Below are positions 1 to 7,203 of a stretch of 64,000 bases of DNA, one piece after another; the stretch's first letter is position 1, and every line of letters starts with the position of its first letter. Under the pieces are notes generated by a model. That model was not told the origin of the DNA, ran no database searches, and was given only the letters and a program-made list of their open reading frames with translations. Origin of the DNA: Palleniella intestinalis (lineage in GTDB: Bacteria; Bacteroidota; Bacteroidia; Bacteroidales; Bacteroidaceae); assembly GCF_013166595.1 (NCBI RefSeq), contig NZ_JABKKG010000008.1, positions 62,001 to 126,000 on the forward strand, in the 5' to 3' direction. The position numbers and the translations under genes were made by a program.

Positions 1-1164
1 GTAGCGTGCCTTGACCATAGCAGGGATTTCGGAGTTCTCCATGATTTCCACAGCATTGAGCAGTGCGCGAGCGCATGCGTCCATACCTGAGATGTGTGCG
101 ATGAAGATGTCCTCGAGGTCAGTAGAGTTACGGCGTGTCTTAGCATCGAAGTTTGTGCCGCCCGGAGCGATACCGCCATTGCGCACGATGTGCATCCAAG
201 CCTGTGTCAGCTCGAAGTTGTCGATAGGGAACTGGTCAGTGTCCCATCCGTTCTGAGCGTCACCGCGGTTAGCGTCGATAGAGCCAAGCATGCCCTCGTC
301 AACAGCGCAAGCAAGCTCATGCTCGAATGTGTGGCCTGCGAGTGTTGCGTGGTTGACCTCGATGTTCACCTTGAAGTCCTTCTCAAGACCGTGAGCCTTG
401 AGGAAACCGATAACGGTCTCTGTGTCAACATCATACTGATGCTTTGACGGCTCCATTGGCTTTGGCTCGATGAGGAAGTTGCCTGTGAAGCCCTTTGAGC
501 GTGCATAGTCGCGTGCCATGCGGAGCATTGTAGCCATGTGCTCCTTCTCGCGCTTCTGGTCAGTGTTGAGGAGAGACATGTAGCCCTCACGTCCGCCCCA
601 GAACACGTAGTTCTCAGCACCGAGCTTGATGCCTGCGTCGATAGCGTTCTTGATCTGAACGATAGCGCGAGCGACAACATCGAAGTCAGGGTTTGTGGAC
701 GCACCATTCATGTAGCGTGCGTGTCCGAACACGTTGGCTGTAGACCAAAGGAGCTTGATGCCTGTCTCGTCCATCTTCTCCTTGAGGTAGTCAGTGATTG
801 CTGTGAGGTTTGCCTCATACTCTTCGATGGAGCTGCCCTCGCTCACGAGGTCAACATCGTGGAAGCAGTAGTAAGGGAAGCCCAGCTTCTGCATAATCTC
901 GAAGCCTGCGTCAGCCTTCTGCTTGGCAATCTCTACAGCGTCAGTGCCCTGGTTCCAAGGGAAGGACTTTGTTGTGCCGCCGAACTGGTCGCCGCCCTCA
1001 GCGCAGAGAGTGTGCCACCATGCCATAGCGAAGCGCATCCACTCCTTCATAGGCTTGCCTGCAACTACGCGCTCAGCGTCATAGTAATGGAACGCCATTG
1101 GGTTCTTTGACTCCGGACCCTCGTACTGGATCTTGCCAATCTCTGGAAAATACTCTTTTGCCAT
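1..1164 (-). CDS. xylA: Xylose isomerase, 3' end beyond the window
   Basis: Interconverts D-xylose and D-xylulose in the cytoplasm, the first step of the bacterial isomerase route for xylose. The reading frame from the ATG at 1164 gives 388 codons without a stop before the window edge; the family is about 435-440 residues, so roughly the last 50 are missing. The start MAKEYFPEIGK is the classical beginning of class II xylose isomerases. Visible family motifs are WWHTLCAEGGD, the catalytic FHDVD (His and Asp), LWSTANVFGHARYM, FWGGREGY, the metal-ligand Glu in FLIEPKP, and VNIEVNHATLAGHTFEHE. A good promoter and a pair of direct repeats lie upstream. The window also holds a GH3 and two GH51 enzymes that could release pentoses, which fits hemicellulose use. 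No xylulokinase is visible; it may lie beyond base 1. Confidence 0.97.
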   Translation of the reverse strand, partial: MAKEYFPEIGKIQYEGPESKNPMAFHYYDAERVVAGKPMKEWMRFAMAWWHTLCAEGGDQFGGTTKSFPWNQGTDAVEIAKQKADAGFEIMQKLGFPYYCFHDVDLVSEGSSIEEYEANLTAITDYLKEKMDETGIKLLWSTANVFGHARYMNGASTNPDFDVVARAIVQIKNAIDAGIKLGAENYVFWGGREGYMSLLNTDQKREKEHMATMLRMARDYARSKGFTGNFLIEPKPMEPSKHQYDVDTETVIGFLKAHGLEKDFKVNIEVNHATLAGHTFEHELACAVDEGMLGSIDANRGDAQNGWDTDQFPIDNFELTQAWMHIVRNGGIAPGGTNFDAKTRRNSTDLEDIFIAHISGMDACARALLNAVEIMENSEIPAMVKARY

Positions 1165-1228
1165 TTTCTTTTTCGTTTTAGTTATTGTTGATGATTATAT
1201 GTAATGTTTTCCTTCGCTGAAAGTAAGG

Positions 1229-1259
1229 CAAAGTTACGAAAAAAACACGTAACAGCCAA
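1229..1259 (-). promoter_or_regulatory. Predicted promoter of xylA
   Basis: On the minus strand the -7 box TAACTTTG (1229-1236) is preceded, after exactly 20 bases, by TTG (1257-1259). This is the Bacteroidota sigma-factor consensus. It would give a leader of about 60 nt that is AT-rich and has no Shine-Dalgarno site. Confidence 0.7.
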
Positions 1260-1286
1260 GGGAAAAGAACGGTGAAACTGTCTTTT

Positions 1287-1323
1287 GTAACATTTTACCC
1301 ATATTTGTGTAACATTTTACCCA
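1287..1323. repeat. Two 15-bp direct repeats upstream of the xylA promoter
   Basis: GTAACATTTTACCCA occurs at 1287-1301 and again at 1309-1323, so the copies are 22 bases apart, about two helical turns. They sit just upstream of the xylA -33 element. This is a natural position for an activator that binds as a dimer on one face of the helix. That role is inferred; no regulator gene lies next to it. Confidence 0.6.
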
Positions 1324-1359
1324 ATATCCGCCGCAACCACGCCGGCAGAGATGCCACAC

Positions 1360-2478
1360 CTATTTCCCGTTATAGCGTGTCATTGTCTTCACAATCTGGT
1401 CGGAAGTGTCCTGCCTTGGAGTAATGAGAAGTATGTCGTCATGCTCTGCAACGATGAAATCCTTCAGGCCGTTGATGACCGCCTTCCTGCCTGAGGGCAG
1501 AATCACAAGGCATCCTTCCGTGTCGGAGAGTACGGCTTCCGTGGCAAGGGTGACATTGGCGGCACTGTCTGTGGACACCGCTTCGTAGATGCCATGCCAC
1601 GCTCCGATGTCCGCCCAGCCGAAATGGCACTCGCGGAGGCAGATGTTCTTGCATTTCTCCAGCACTCCCGCTTCGATGGAAAGGTTAGGACACATGGAGT
1701 AATAGTCGGTTATCCAGGCTTCCTCCCTCAAAGGTGTCGCACCTTCCTGATTGCCGAAGAGGCGTGCCACAGAGGGCATCACCGCTGCAAGATGGTCACG
1801 TATCATCTTGGTGGAGATGACATACAGGCCTGTGTTCCACAGGAACTCGCCGCTCTTCATGAACATCTCGGCAAACTCGCGTTCAGGCTTTTCCGTGAAC
1901 GACTGCACTGTATGGAAATCCCCATGCCTGCCATCACGATACTCCAACGGCTCTCCTTTCTGCAGATAGCCATATCCCGGGTTAGGGCGTGTGGGCCGTA
2001 TGCCCATTGTAAGCAGGCAGTCGTGCCGGGCGGCATATTCAAGGCTTTCAAGCACATCGTCACGGAAAGCCACATCATCCTGTATCAGTTGGTCTGCCGG
2101 TGTGACGATAATTGTGGCGTCGATGTCCCGCGCATTGATGCGATGTGTCGCCCACGCCACGATAGGAGCCGTGTTGCGCCGTATCGGTTCGCAAAGGAGG
2201 CATTCCTCGGAGAGTTGCGGCAGTTGCTCACGCACAATGTCTTCATAGTCGATATATGTAGACACGTATATGTTCTCCTTCGGAATTATCCGTTCGAAAC
2301 GCTCGTAGGTCTGTTGTAACAGTGATTTGCCGGTCCCAAAGAAATCAAGAAATTGTTTTGGGCACTCTTCACGGCTGACAGGCCACAGGCGGCGTCCTTT
2401 GCCGCCGGCAAGAATAAGGCAATAGTAGTGGGCTGTCTTTCCTGACTTCTCCCACAATGTGTTTTTCTGGTTGCTCAT
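1360..2478 (-). CDS. manC: Mannose-1-phosphate guanylyltransferase
   Basis: Makes GDP-mannose from mannose-1-phosphate and GTP, the precursor for mannose and fucose in surface glycans. The nucleotidyltransferase signature LILAGGKGRRLWPVSR is followed by CPKQFLDFF near the N-terminus, with EPIRRNTAPI and the metal-binding region VTPADQLI further on. WNTGLYVIS and FGWADIGAW complete the family pattern. At 372 residues it is the short monofunctional form, without the phosphomannose isomerase domain. The ATG at 2478 (MSNQKNTLW) is chosen over an upstream TTG at 2514. It faces the same way as xylA and the deaminase gene upstream. GDP-mannose could feed the glycosyltransferases further along, including the fucosyltransferase-like GT11. 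Confidence 0.9.
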   Translation of the reverse strand: MSNQKNTLWEKSGKTAHYYCLILAGGKGRRLWPVSREECPKQFLDFFGTGKSLLQQTYERFERIIPKENIYVSTYIDYEDIVREQLPQLSEECLLCEPIRRNTAPIVAWATHRINARDIDATIIVTPADQLIQDDVAFRDDVLESLEYAARHDCLLTMGIRPTRPNPGYGYLQKGEPLEYRDGRHGDFHTVQSFTEKPEREFAEMFMKSGEFLWNTGLYVISTKMIRDHLAAVMPSVARLFGNQEGATPLREEAWITDYYSMCPNLSIEAGVLEKCKNICLRECHFGWADIGAWHGIYEAVSTDSAANVTLATEAVLSDTEGCLVILPSGRKAVINGLKDFIVAEHDDILLITPRQDTSDQIVKTMTRYNGK

Positions 2479-2547
2479 GGGATTAAAGTTGTTTCGCGGC
2501 TGTGCTTTCTGCAAGCATACAGGGCGTTACTGCCATAGCCGCATTGA

Positions 2548-3027
2548 TCAATATTCTATCTTGTCACTCTTGTCGCGCCATGCACGGAAGGCAGCAAGCG
2601 CCTCATTGCGCATGACATTGATGCATGGGATGGTGCGCTCGGACATAGGACGCCCGATTTCCTCGTAAATGAAACGGTCGCTGAAGTCTATGTCCGCAGC
2701 GTCTGCGGCAGTGTTACCATAATATATGGTGTTTATACCGCTCCAGTATATCGCACTGAGACACATCGGACATGGCTCGCACGACGTATAGATGACACAG
2801 TCGGAAAGCCTGAACGTCCCAAGTTTCCGGCACGCCTCCCTTATGGCAGACACTTCCGCATGTGCCGTAGGGTCATTGTTGGCAGTGACCCTGTTGGCTC
2901 CGGTGGCAACAATCTCGCCATTCCTGACAACAACAGCACCGAAAGGCCCGCCGCCATTCCTGACATTCTCGACAGAGATGTCTATGGCCGTCTGCATGAA
3001 ACGCTTATCTTTATCAGTTATTTTCAT
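2548..3027 (-). CDS. Cytidine/deoxycytidylate deaminase family enzyme, guanine deaminase-like
   Basis: A zinc-dependent nucleobase/nucleoside deaminase of 159 residues. The zinc-binding and catalytic motif HAEVSAIREAC lies near residues 57-67 and the second half, PCEPCPMC-type (seen as SCEPCPMCLSAIYWSG), about 30 residues later. Both cysteines and the catalytic Glu are present. Length, the GGGPFGAVVV segment near the N-terminus and the C-terminal extension fit the Bacillus GuaD-type guanine deaminase better than tRNA adenosine deaminase TadA, which has a different tail. Guanine to xanthine is therefore the likely reaction. The start at 3027 gives MKITDKDKRFMQTAI. Upstream lies a repeat element that supplies a TATCTTTG -7 box. 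Confidence 0.85.
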   Translation of the reverse strand: MKITDKDKRFMQTAIDISVENVRNGGGPFGAVVVRNGEIVATGANRVTANNDPTAHAEVSAIREACRKLGTFRLSDCVIYTSCEPCPMCLSAIYWSGINTIYYGNTAADAADIDFSDRFIYEEIGRPMSERTIPCINVMRNEALAAFRAWRDKSDKIEY

Positions 3028-3150
3028 AGATTTGTAGGATTAAGAGACAGCACTTCCGCCATATCCGCCCTAATGTCCGACACATCAATGCCGACAGAAA
3101 GGCATTTATAGAATAGGTGCCGCAGTTGTGCTTCTCATATTTATTATGCA

Positions 3151-3226
3151 TGCAAAGATAATGCAAACCGAGAGCAGCTGAGCTTGCTCAGAACTGCCGA
3201 GGTGCAGCTTATCTTCTGCAAAGATA
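3151..3226. repeat. Intergenic repeat element, family C (promoter-bearing)
   Basis: The 320-bp gap between the deaminase gene and tRNA-Leu holds no gene. It contains an element with TGCAAAGATA at both ends, an inner hairpin AGCTGAGCTTGCTCAG and the 17-mer TGCCGAGGTGCAGCTTA. That 17-mer recurs twice at 40039-40100, and a diverged relative lies at 11253-11320. On the minus strand the element supplies TATCTTTG at 3153-3160, a good -7 box for the deaminase gene. Confidence 0.6.
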
Positions 3227-3321
3227 AGATATTCCAAGGATAAATGGGAAGAAAATTGTTAAATAATTCTTAATTACGCACAACTTTTAACCTAAGGCTT
3301 CCTACTTTCAACTTTTATTAG

Positions 3322-3329
3322 TACCTTTG
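3322..3329 (+). promoter_or_regulatory. -7 box of the tRNA-Leu promoter
   Basis: TACCTTTG matches the Bacteroidota -7 consensus and lies 20 bases before the mature tRNA 5' end, so the primary transcript would carry a leader of roughly a dozen bases. The -33 element is weak. Confidence 0.6.
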
Positions 3330-3349
3330 CATCACAGAAAATACTGTTC

Positions 3350-3431
3350 ACCCAGATGGCGGAATAGGTAGACGCGTTGGTCTCAAACACCAATGCCGCA
3401 AGGCGTGCCGGTTCGATCCCGGTTCTGGGTA
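3350..3431 (+). tRNA. tRNA-Leu (anticodon CAA)
   Basis: A complete cloverleaf can be folded. The acceptor ACCCAGA pairs with TCTGGGT and the discriminator is A at 3431. The D-arm GGCGGAATAGGTAGACGC is present. The anticodon stem TTGGT/ACCAA holds the loop CTCAAAC, giving anticodon CAA. The variable arm is long, as expected of leucine tRNA, and the T arm contains GGTTCGATCCC. CCA is not encoded. Confidence 0.95.
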
Positions 3432-3590
3432 CTACGGAACTAAGGAATGGCGAGCATCGTGATGCTCGCTTATTTTGACGGTAAAGATTGTGGGGAATTC
3501 TGGTGCAACGGTTTGTATCAGGATTCTTATATTTTTGCCGTCTGCTTGAAAAACAACATTATTAACAGCTAATTTTAAATTCTAAAAGAT

Positions 3591-4058
3591 ATGGGATACA
3601 TGTCAAAGGAAGGCTACGAGAATCTCGTGGCCGAACTCCAGCGTTTGGAGTCAATAGAGCGTCCGAAGGCCTCGGCGGCTATCGCAGAGGCTCGTGACAA
3701 GGGTGATTTGTCAGAGAATGCGGAGTATGATGCGGCAAAAGAGGCACAGGCGCATCTCGAAGATAGAATCAATCAGATGAAGATGACTATCGCAAACGCG
3801 AAAATCATCGACAAGAGCCGTCTCAGCACTGATGCCGTGCAGCTTCTGTCAAAGGTCGAGATGACAAATCTTGCCACAAACACCAAGATGACCTACACCA
3901 TCGTAAGTGAGCAGGAGGCTGACCTCCGTGCAGGAAAAATCTCCATAGAGACTCCTATCGCACAGGGCTTGCTCAACAAAAAGGTTGGCGATGAGGTGGA
4001 AATCAAGATTCCTCGCGGCATCCTGAAGCTGCGCATCGACAGCATCACTATCGAGTAA
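3591..4058 (+). CDS. greA: Transcription elongation factor GreA
   Basis: Binds in the secondary channel of RNA polymerase and stimulates cleavage of backtracked transcripts. The 155-residue product has the two GreA parts. An N-terminal antiparallel coiled coil starts GYMSKEGYENLVAEL, with the acidic tip RDKGDLSENAEYDAAKE near residues 35-52. A C-terminal FKBP-like domain ends GDEVEIKIPRGILKLRID. Length and the acidic tip fit GreA rather than an inhibitory paralogue. It stands alone, with its own leader after tRNA-Leu, and is followed by a strong hairpin at 4129-4163. In relatives known to me greA is often next to a HIT-family gene; here that gene (7683-8075) is on the opposite strand beyond the insert. 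Confidence 0.97.
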   Translation: MGYMSKEGYENLVAELQRLESIERPKASAAIAEARDKGDLSENAEYDAAKEAQAHLEDRINQMKMTIANAKIIDKSRLSTDAVQLLSKVEMTNLATNTKMTYTIVSEQEADLRAGKISIETPIAQGLLNKKVGDEVEIKIPRGILKLRIDSITIE

Positions 4059-4128
4059 ACATCCGTGTCTGCTGCTTCCGGAAAGCTCCGCAAGCAGGTT
4101 TTCCATAGGCATATATGCAAAAGAATAT

Positions 4129-4163
4129 GCGGGACTGTGTCGTTTATCATGACACAGTCCTGC
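4129..4163 (+). terminator. Hairpin terminator of greA
   Basis: The arm GCGGGACTGTGTC (4129-4141) pairs with GACACAGTCCTGC (4151-4163), 13 bp with one G-T pair and a 9-base loop. ATTATTTTAAAT follows. It lies 71 bases past the greA stop. Confidence 0.8.
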
Positions 4164-4280
4164 ATTATTTTAAATAGGTAAAATACAAATTACACAGGAA
4201 TTACAAACGAGATGCGCAGACATGAAAAGACAAAGATACTAAGTGTCACCTTTCATTATAGCAGTCATTTTATCCTCTAT

Positions 4281-4330
4281 TTTTCATATATACGGAAGAT
4301 GCGGTCCATCATCTTCCGTATATATGAAAA
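4281..4330. repeat. 21-bp perfect inverted repeat containing the left direct repeat
   Basis: Positions 4281-4301 are the exact reverse complement of 4310-4330, with an 8-base loop. The structure contains the left copy (4290-4317) of a 28-base sequence that recurs at the end of the rhamnose mutarotase gene (7217-7244). Read on the minus strand, 4275-4317 still encodes the last codons of that gene, ending FRIYEK and a stop. Confidence 0.85.
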
Positions 4331-4369
4331 GTAATTATACAGATATTTTTTGTATAAGAAACATTATGT

Positions 4370-4433
4370 ACTTAAGCAATAAAACAGATGGCGTATCACA
4401 ACACTGACACGCCATCTGTTTTATTGCTTAAGT
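4370..4433. terminator. 25-bp perfect hairpin after the lipoprotein genes
   Basis: Positions 4370-4394 are the exact reverse complement of 4409-4433, with a 14-base loop. It lies 72 bases past the 3' end of the minus-strand lipoprotein gene at 4506. The arm contains AAAACAG and CTGTTTT tracts, so it could terminate transcripts from either side. The 450-base gap from 4059 to 4505 holds only this and the two hairpins before it. Confidence 0.6.
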
Positions 4434-4505
4434 GACCTTCATAGAATTTATGATTAGCAAGTGTGACAAAAACTCCTAATGTTGAATTGCAAATTCATAA
4501 AAGTA

Positions 4506-5186
4506 CTATTGCCAAACATCTGAATTCTCAATAAGTTGATATGCCCATATGAAATTCGATGGGTCAGCAGGCAAATTTTTATTGTATACTATTCCTGATG
4601 CATCACAATTGATAACGAATATTCTTGATACTCCGTCTGTAATATAATCTGTTGTTGGGATAGGAATAAAACCAATTTTTCCTGTTGTGCCATTTAGTCC
4701 CATTGCATTTTTAGGAGCATTTGCAGACTCATAGTTGCCTGGTGAAACAGATGTGCCTGGTTCTGTTGTTAAGTTTTTATGAACTATAAAATATCGTGCA
4801 ATATAACTGCCAGGGACTATTCCATAATCAACCCACCTATTGCCAACACTATATTTCCTCCAATCACTTTCTGGTTCAAGGCGGTCATAACCGTATGCCT
4901 TATAAACATTTGATGCTCTGCTCTGCAAATCAAACAAATTACTCTTGGCATTCGCAACAGATGTTGCGATGCTATCTTCTGTCTCTTCATTATCAAGGTA
5001 ATAGGTAGTTGTGTCAGAAAGAATTATTGTTTCACCATTGTCAAGGTGTATAATCTTTCCTGTACTCTCATCTTGTGTATCTCCAAAACTTTCATCTATT
5101 GAAGAGCATGAACAAAATGTTAAGCAAATAAACGTACATGTGGCAGGGACTAATCCCATACATCTTGTAAAATTAAAAATTTCCAT
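4506..5186 (-). CDS. Lipoprotein of unknown function, paralogue of the next gene upstream
   Basis: The product has 226 residues. A hydrophobic N-terminus (GLVPATCTFICLTFCSCSS) ends in a plausible lipobox cysteine near residue 26-28, so it is probably anchored in a membrane. I do not recognise the family. It shares its layout with the product of 5150-5800: an N-terminal YYL/YYP segment, a central W-x(n)-NRWVDYG / NWAENYG stretch followed by a run of Tyr and aromatic residues, and a C-terminus ending IWAYQLIENSDVW against IWKFLILQDVW. The two genes overlap by 37 bases, so they are co-transcribed. Base composition is AT-rich compared with the rest of the window, supporting acquisition with the surrounding element. 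The start could also be a later Met near residue 10. Confidence 0.65.
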   Translation of the reverse strand: MEIFNFTRCMGLVPATCTFICLTFCSCSSIDESFGDTQDESTGKIIHLDNGETIILSDTTTYYLDNEETEDSIATSVANAKSNLFDLQSRASNVYKAYGYDRLEPESDWRKYSVGNRWVDYGIVPGSYIARYFIVHKNLTTEPGTSVSPGNYESANAPKNAMGLNGTTGKIGFIPIPTTDYITDGVSRIFVINCDASGIVYNKNLPADPSNFIWAYQLIENSDVWQ

Positions 5187-5800
5187 ATTAATTTATTGTT
5201 TGTGAATGAATTTATTGTACATTGCACATGGTTGCCTTCTGAATTGTAGCCTATGAAGCGAGTACTTGTTGTTAGAATATTTGTATTTGTAACATTATCT
5301 TGTTCTACACAGAATGTTTTATCGTTTAGGCCTGGGCAATATCCCATATTTTGCAAACCTTTTTCAGGGACAATCATCAATGTGTTATCGGGCTTTGAAA
5401 CATATTTTGCATATAATTTTGTTGAAACGTAATAAATTTTATTTGGCGTAAGTCCATAGTTTTCTGCCCAATTTCCAAATTTTGCCTTTTCCCAGCAACC
5501 TACGAAATCTTGGTTATAACCTATAACTTCATAGTGTTTATTTTCTTCGTACTCCATTTTCTCCACATTTTCAATCATATATGTATGTGGGAAATCTGTG
5601 CGTACATTATGGAAAAAATCTTCTTCTGTTGGATAGTATTTGGTTGTTTTGTTGATGGTTATAACAAAACCATCTTGCATAGTCAACGAAGTGAAATTTT
5701 TCTCAGATTCGCAACCGCATAAGATTGCAAGGAGGGAGAGGATTCCCCAACACACATTTTTGCCATAGAATCTTATTACTTTATTGTCTTCAGATGTCAT
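5150..5800 (-). CDS. Lipoprotein of unknown function, first of a paralogous pair
   Basis: The product has 216 residues. The N-terminus has a transmembrane-like stretch (CWGILSLLAILCGCES) with lipobox LCGC, which predicts a lipoprotein cleaved before Cys-30 or so. The mature part is rich in Tyr, Asn and Lys. It is about as long as the product of 4506-5186 and has the same final motif (W-x(5-7)-DVW), so the pair probably arose by duplication. No known domain is recognised. It is the first gene of a two-gene unit; the start codon lies just downstream of a very AT-rich stretch (5810-5880) with long T runs. Either could be an exported recognition or immunity protein, but nothing in the sequence settles this. 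Confidence 0.65.
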   Translation of the reverse strand: MTSEDNKVIRFYGKNVCWGILSLLAILCGCESEKNFTSLTMQDGFVITINKTTKYYPTEEDFFHNVRTDFPHTYMIENVEKMEYEENKHYEVIGYNQDFVGCWEKAKFGNWAENYGLTPNKIYYVSTKLYAKYVSKPDNTLMIVPEKGLQNMGYCPGLNDKTFCVEQDNVTNTNILTTSTRFIGYNSEGNHVQCTINSFTNNKLIWKFLILQDVWD

Positions 5801-5923
5801 AATTGATACTTTTTACAAAGATAAAGAAAATGTATATTAAGAGAAAGTTTTTTTTTGTTTTTTTTATGCAAATTTTACCAATAGTTACAACTACTTAGGT
5901 GCCTATACCTTTAATACATTACT

Positions 5924-6258
5924 TTGGCAAAAATATCTTTTGAGACCAAGGTTTTGGATGGGTATAGAGACGAACTAAGACCTGTGTTCAAATCTACTCC
6001 TACACAGTTTCAGACAACCCTTTACGCCTCCACCGACATGCTGAATGGCGGAGATATGCCGGAGAACAAACTCACTGAACGTCAGTGGAAAATACTCGAT
6101 TGCATCAAAGCATCACCATCGGGCACCGCCAAACAAATGTCGGGACTTTGGCTGTGAATTCACGTACAATAGAACACGGCCTGTCTGTTTTGAAAAAGAT
6201 GAGCATCTTGAAACATAAGGGCAAGGACAATGCCGGTATGTGGGTTGTGTTTGGCTGA
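5924..6258 (+). pseudogene. Remnant of an AlbA/RecG-like HTH transcriptional regulator, C-terminal part only
   Basis: Two frames must be joined to read this. The first, from 5924, contains LTERQWKILDCIKASPSGTA and stops at 6157. Shifting frame near 6145 gives LAVNSRTIEHGLSVLKKMS and continues to KGKDNAGMWVVFG with a stop at 6256-6258. Together this is the winged-helix end (recognition helix RTIEHGLSVLKKM) of proteins with an N-terminal AlbA (Schlafen-like) domain and a C-terminal helix-turn-helix, common in Bacteroidota. The large N-terminal part is absent, so this is a decayed end fragment, not a gene. It supports a history of insertion and deletion here. The remaining bases up to 6388 hold nothing I recognise. 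Confidence 0.7.
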
Positions 6259-6388
6259 TATTTTGTGCCTGGATGTTGTGCACATATTTGAAAGCAATCT
6301 TTTTTACCAGCATGGCAGAGAGCATGAAGATGATACAAGAATGCGTTATCGCGGCATCTACAGATTTGCCACCAAAACTCTCAACACT

Positions 6389-7192
6389 TTATTTTAATAA
6401 TTTTCTGTCATTACCGCCGCTTTCCAGCACGCTCATCTGATGGATGGCAATATGGTTGAGTTTGATAAGACGATCCGATTGAGACAATCCCTGCTCAATG
6501 AATACGGCATTGAGGCTTTCCATATTGGAGAGGCAGATAAGTTCATTCACCGTGGCATAGTCGCGGATATTGCCCTTCAAATCTGGGTTTGCCTCACGCC
6601 ATTGCCTTGCAGTCTGTCCGAACATCGCCACGTTCAGCACATCCGCTTCATTGGCATAGATTATACTCGCCTGCTCTTTGGTCACTTCCATGGGAATAAG
6701 ATTCTGCTTGATGGCATCCGTATGTATGCGGTAATTGATTTTGGACAACTCACGCTTCGCTGACCAACCGACAAGCCGTTGTTCTTCAGTCTTAAGCCGC
6801 TGAAACTCCTTGACTATATAAACCTTAAACTCAGGGCTAATCCACATAGCAAACTCAAACGCTATATCCTTGTGTGCGTATGTGCCACCGTATCGTCCGG
6901 CTTTCGCTTGTAAAGAAATAGCATTGGTACGGGCAACAAATTCCTTTACGCTTATCTTGAAACTGTTGAGACCAGACTGATTTCTAATTGTGGCGAATTC
7001 GCCATAATTAAAATTTGGATTGTAGACCTTTTCCCAAATCCCAAGGAATTCAAGTGTATTACGGTTGCGCAACCAATCAGTGATAAAGAAATCACCGTCT
7101 TTGGCGTGAAGCATATCAGTGAGGCAGATATAATCCTCACCATTAACTTTTACAACATTTACTTCCGTATTTTGGACGGTAATTTTTGTCAT
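6389..7192 (-). CDS. KilA-N domain protein
   Basis: The product has 267 residues. The first ~110 form a KilA-N DNA-binding domain: VNGEDYICLTDMLHAK, then DWLRNRNTLEFLGIWE, then the conserved block AGRYGGTYAHKDIAFEFAMW and SPEFKVYIVKEFQRLK. KilA-N proteins occur in phages, phage remnants and integrated islands, and in many Bacteroidota as single genes; their exact role is mostly unknown. The C-terminal half (WSAKRELSKINYRIHTDAIK, then EADVLNVAMFGQTARQW) is the usual conserved tail of the Bacteroidota versions. It starts 12 bases beyond the rhamnose mutarotase stop, inside the direct-repeat-bounded insert, and is its best evidence of phage or island ancestry. It appears intact. Confidence 0.85.
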   Translation of the reverse strand: MTKITVQNTEVNVVKVNGEDYICLTDMLHAKDGDFFITDWLRNRNTLEFLGIWEKVYNPNFNYGEFATIRNQSGLNSFKISVKEFVARTNAISLQAKAGRYGGTYAHKDIAFEFAMWISPEFKVYIVKEFQRLKTEEQRLVGWSAKRELSKINYRIHTDAIKQNLIPMEVTKEQASIIYANEADVLNVAMFGQTARQWREANPDLKGNIRDYATVNELICLSNMESLNAVFIEQGLSQSDRLIKLNHIAIHQMSVLESGGNDRKLLK

Positions 7193-7203
7193 GTGATTGT
7201 AAT

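Noticed and set aside
4281..4330. The 21-bp hairpin as the terminal repeat of an insertion sequence
   Set aside because: No transposase is present and no matching inverted terminal repeat lies at the right border. The direct-repeat reading explains it better.
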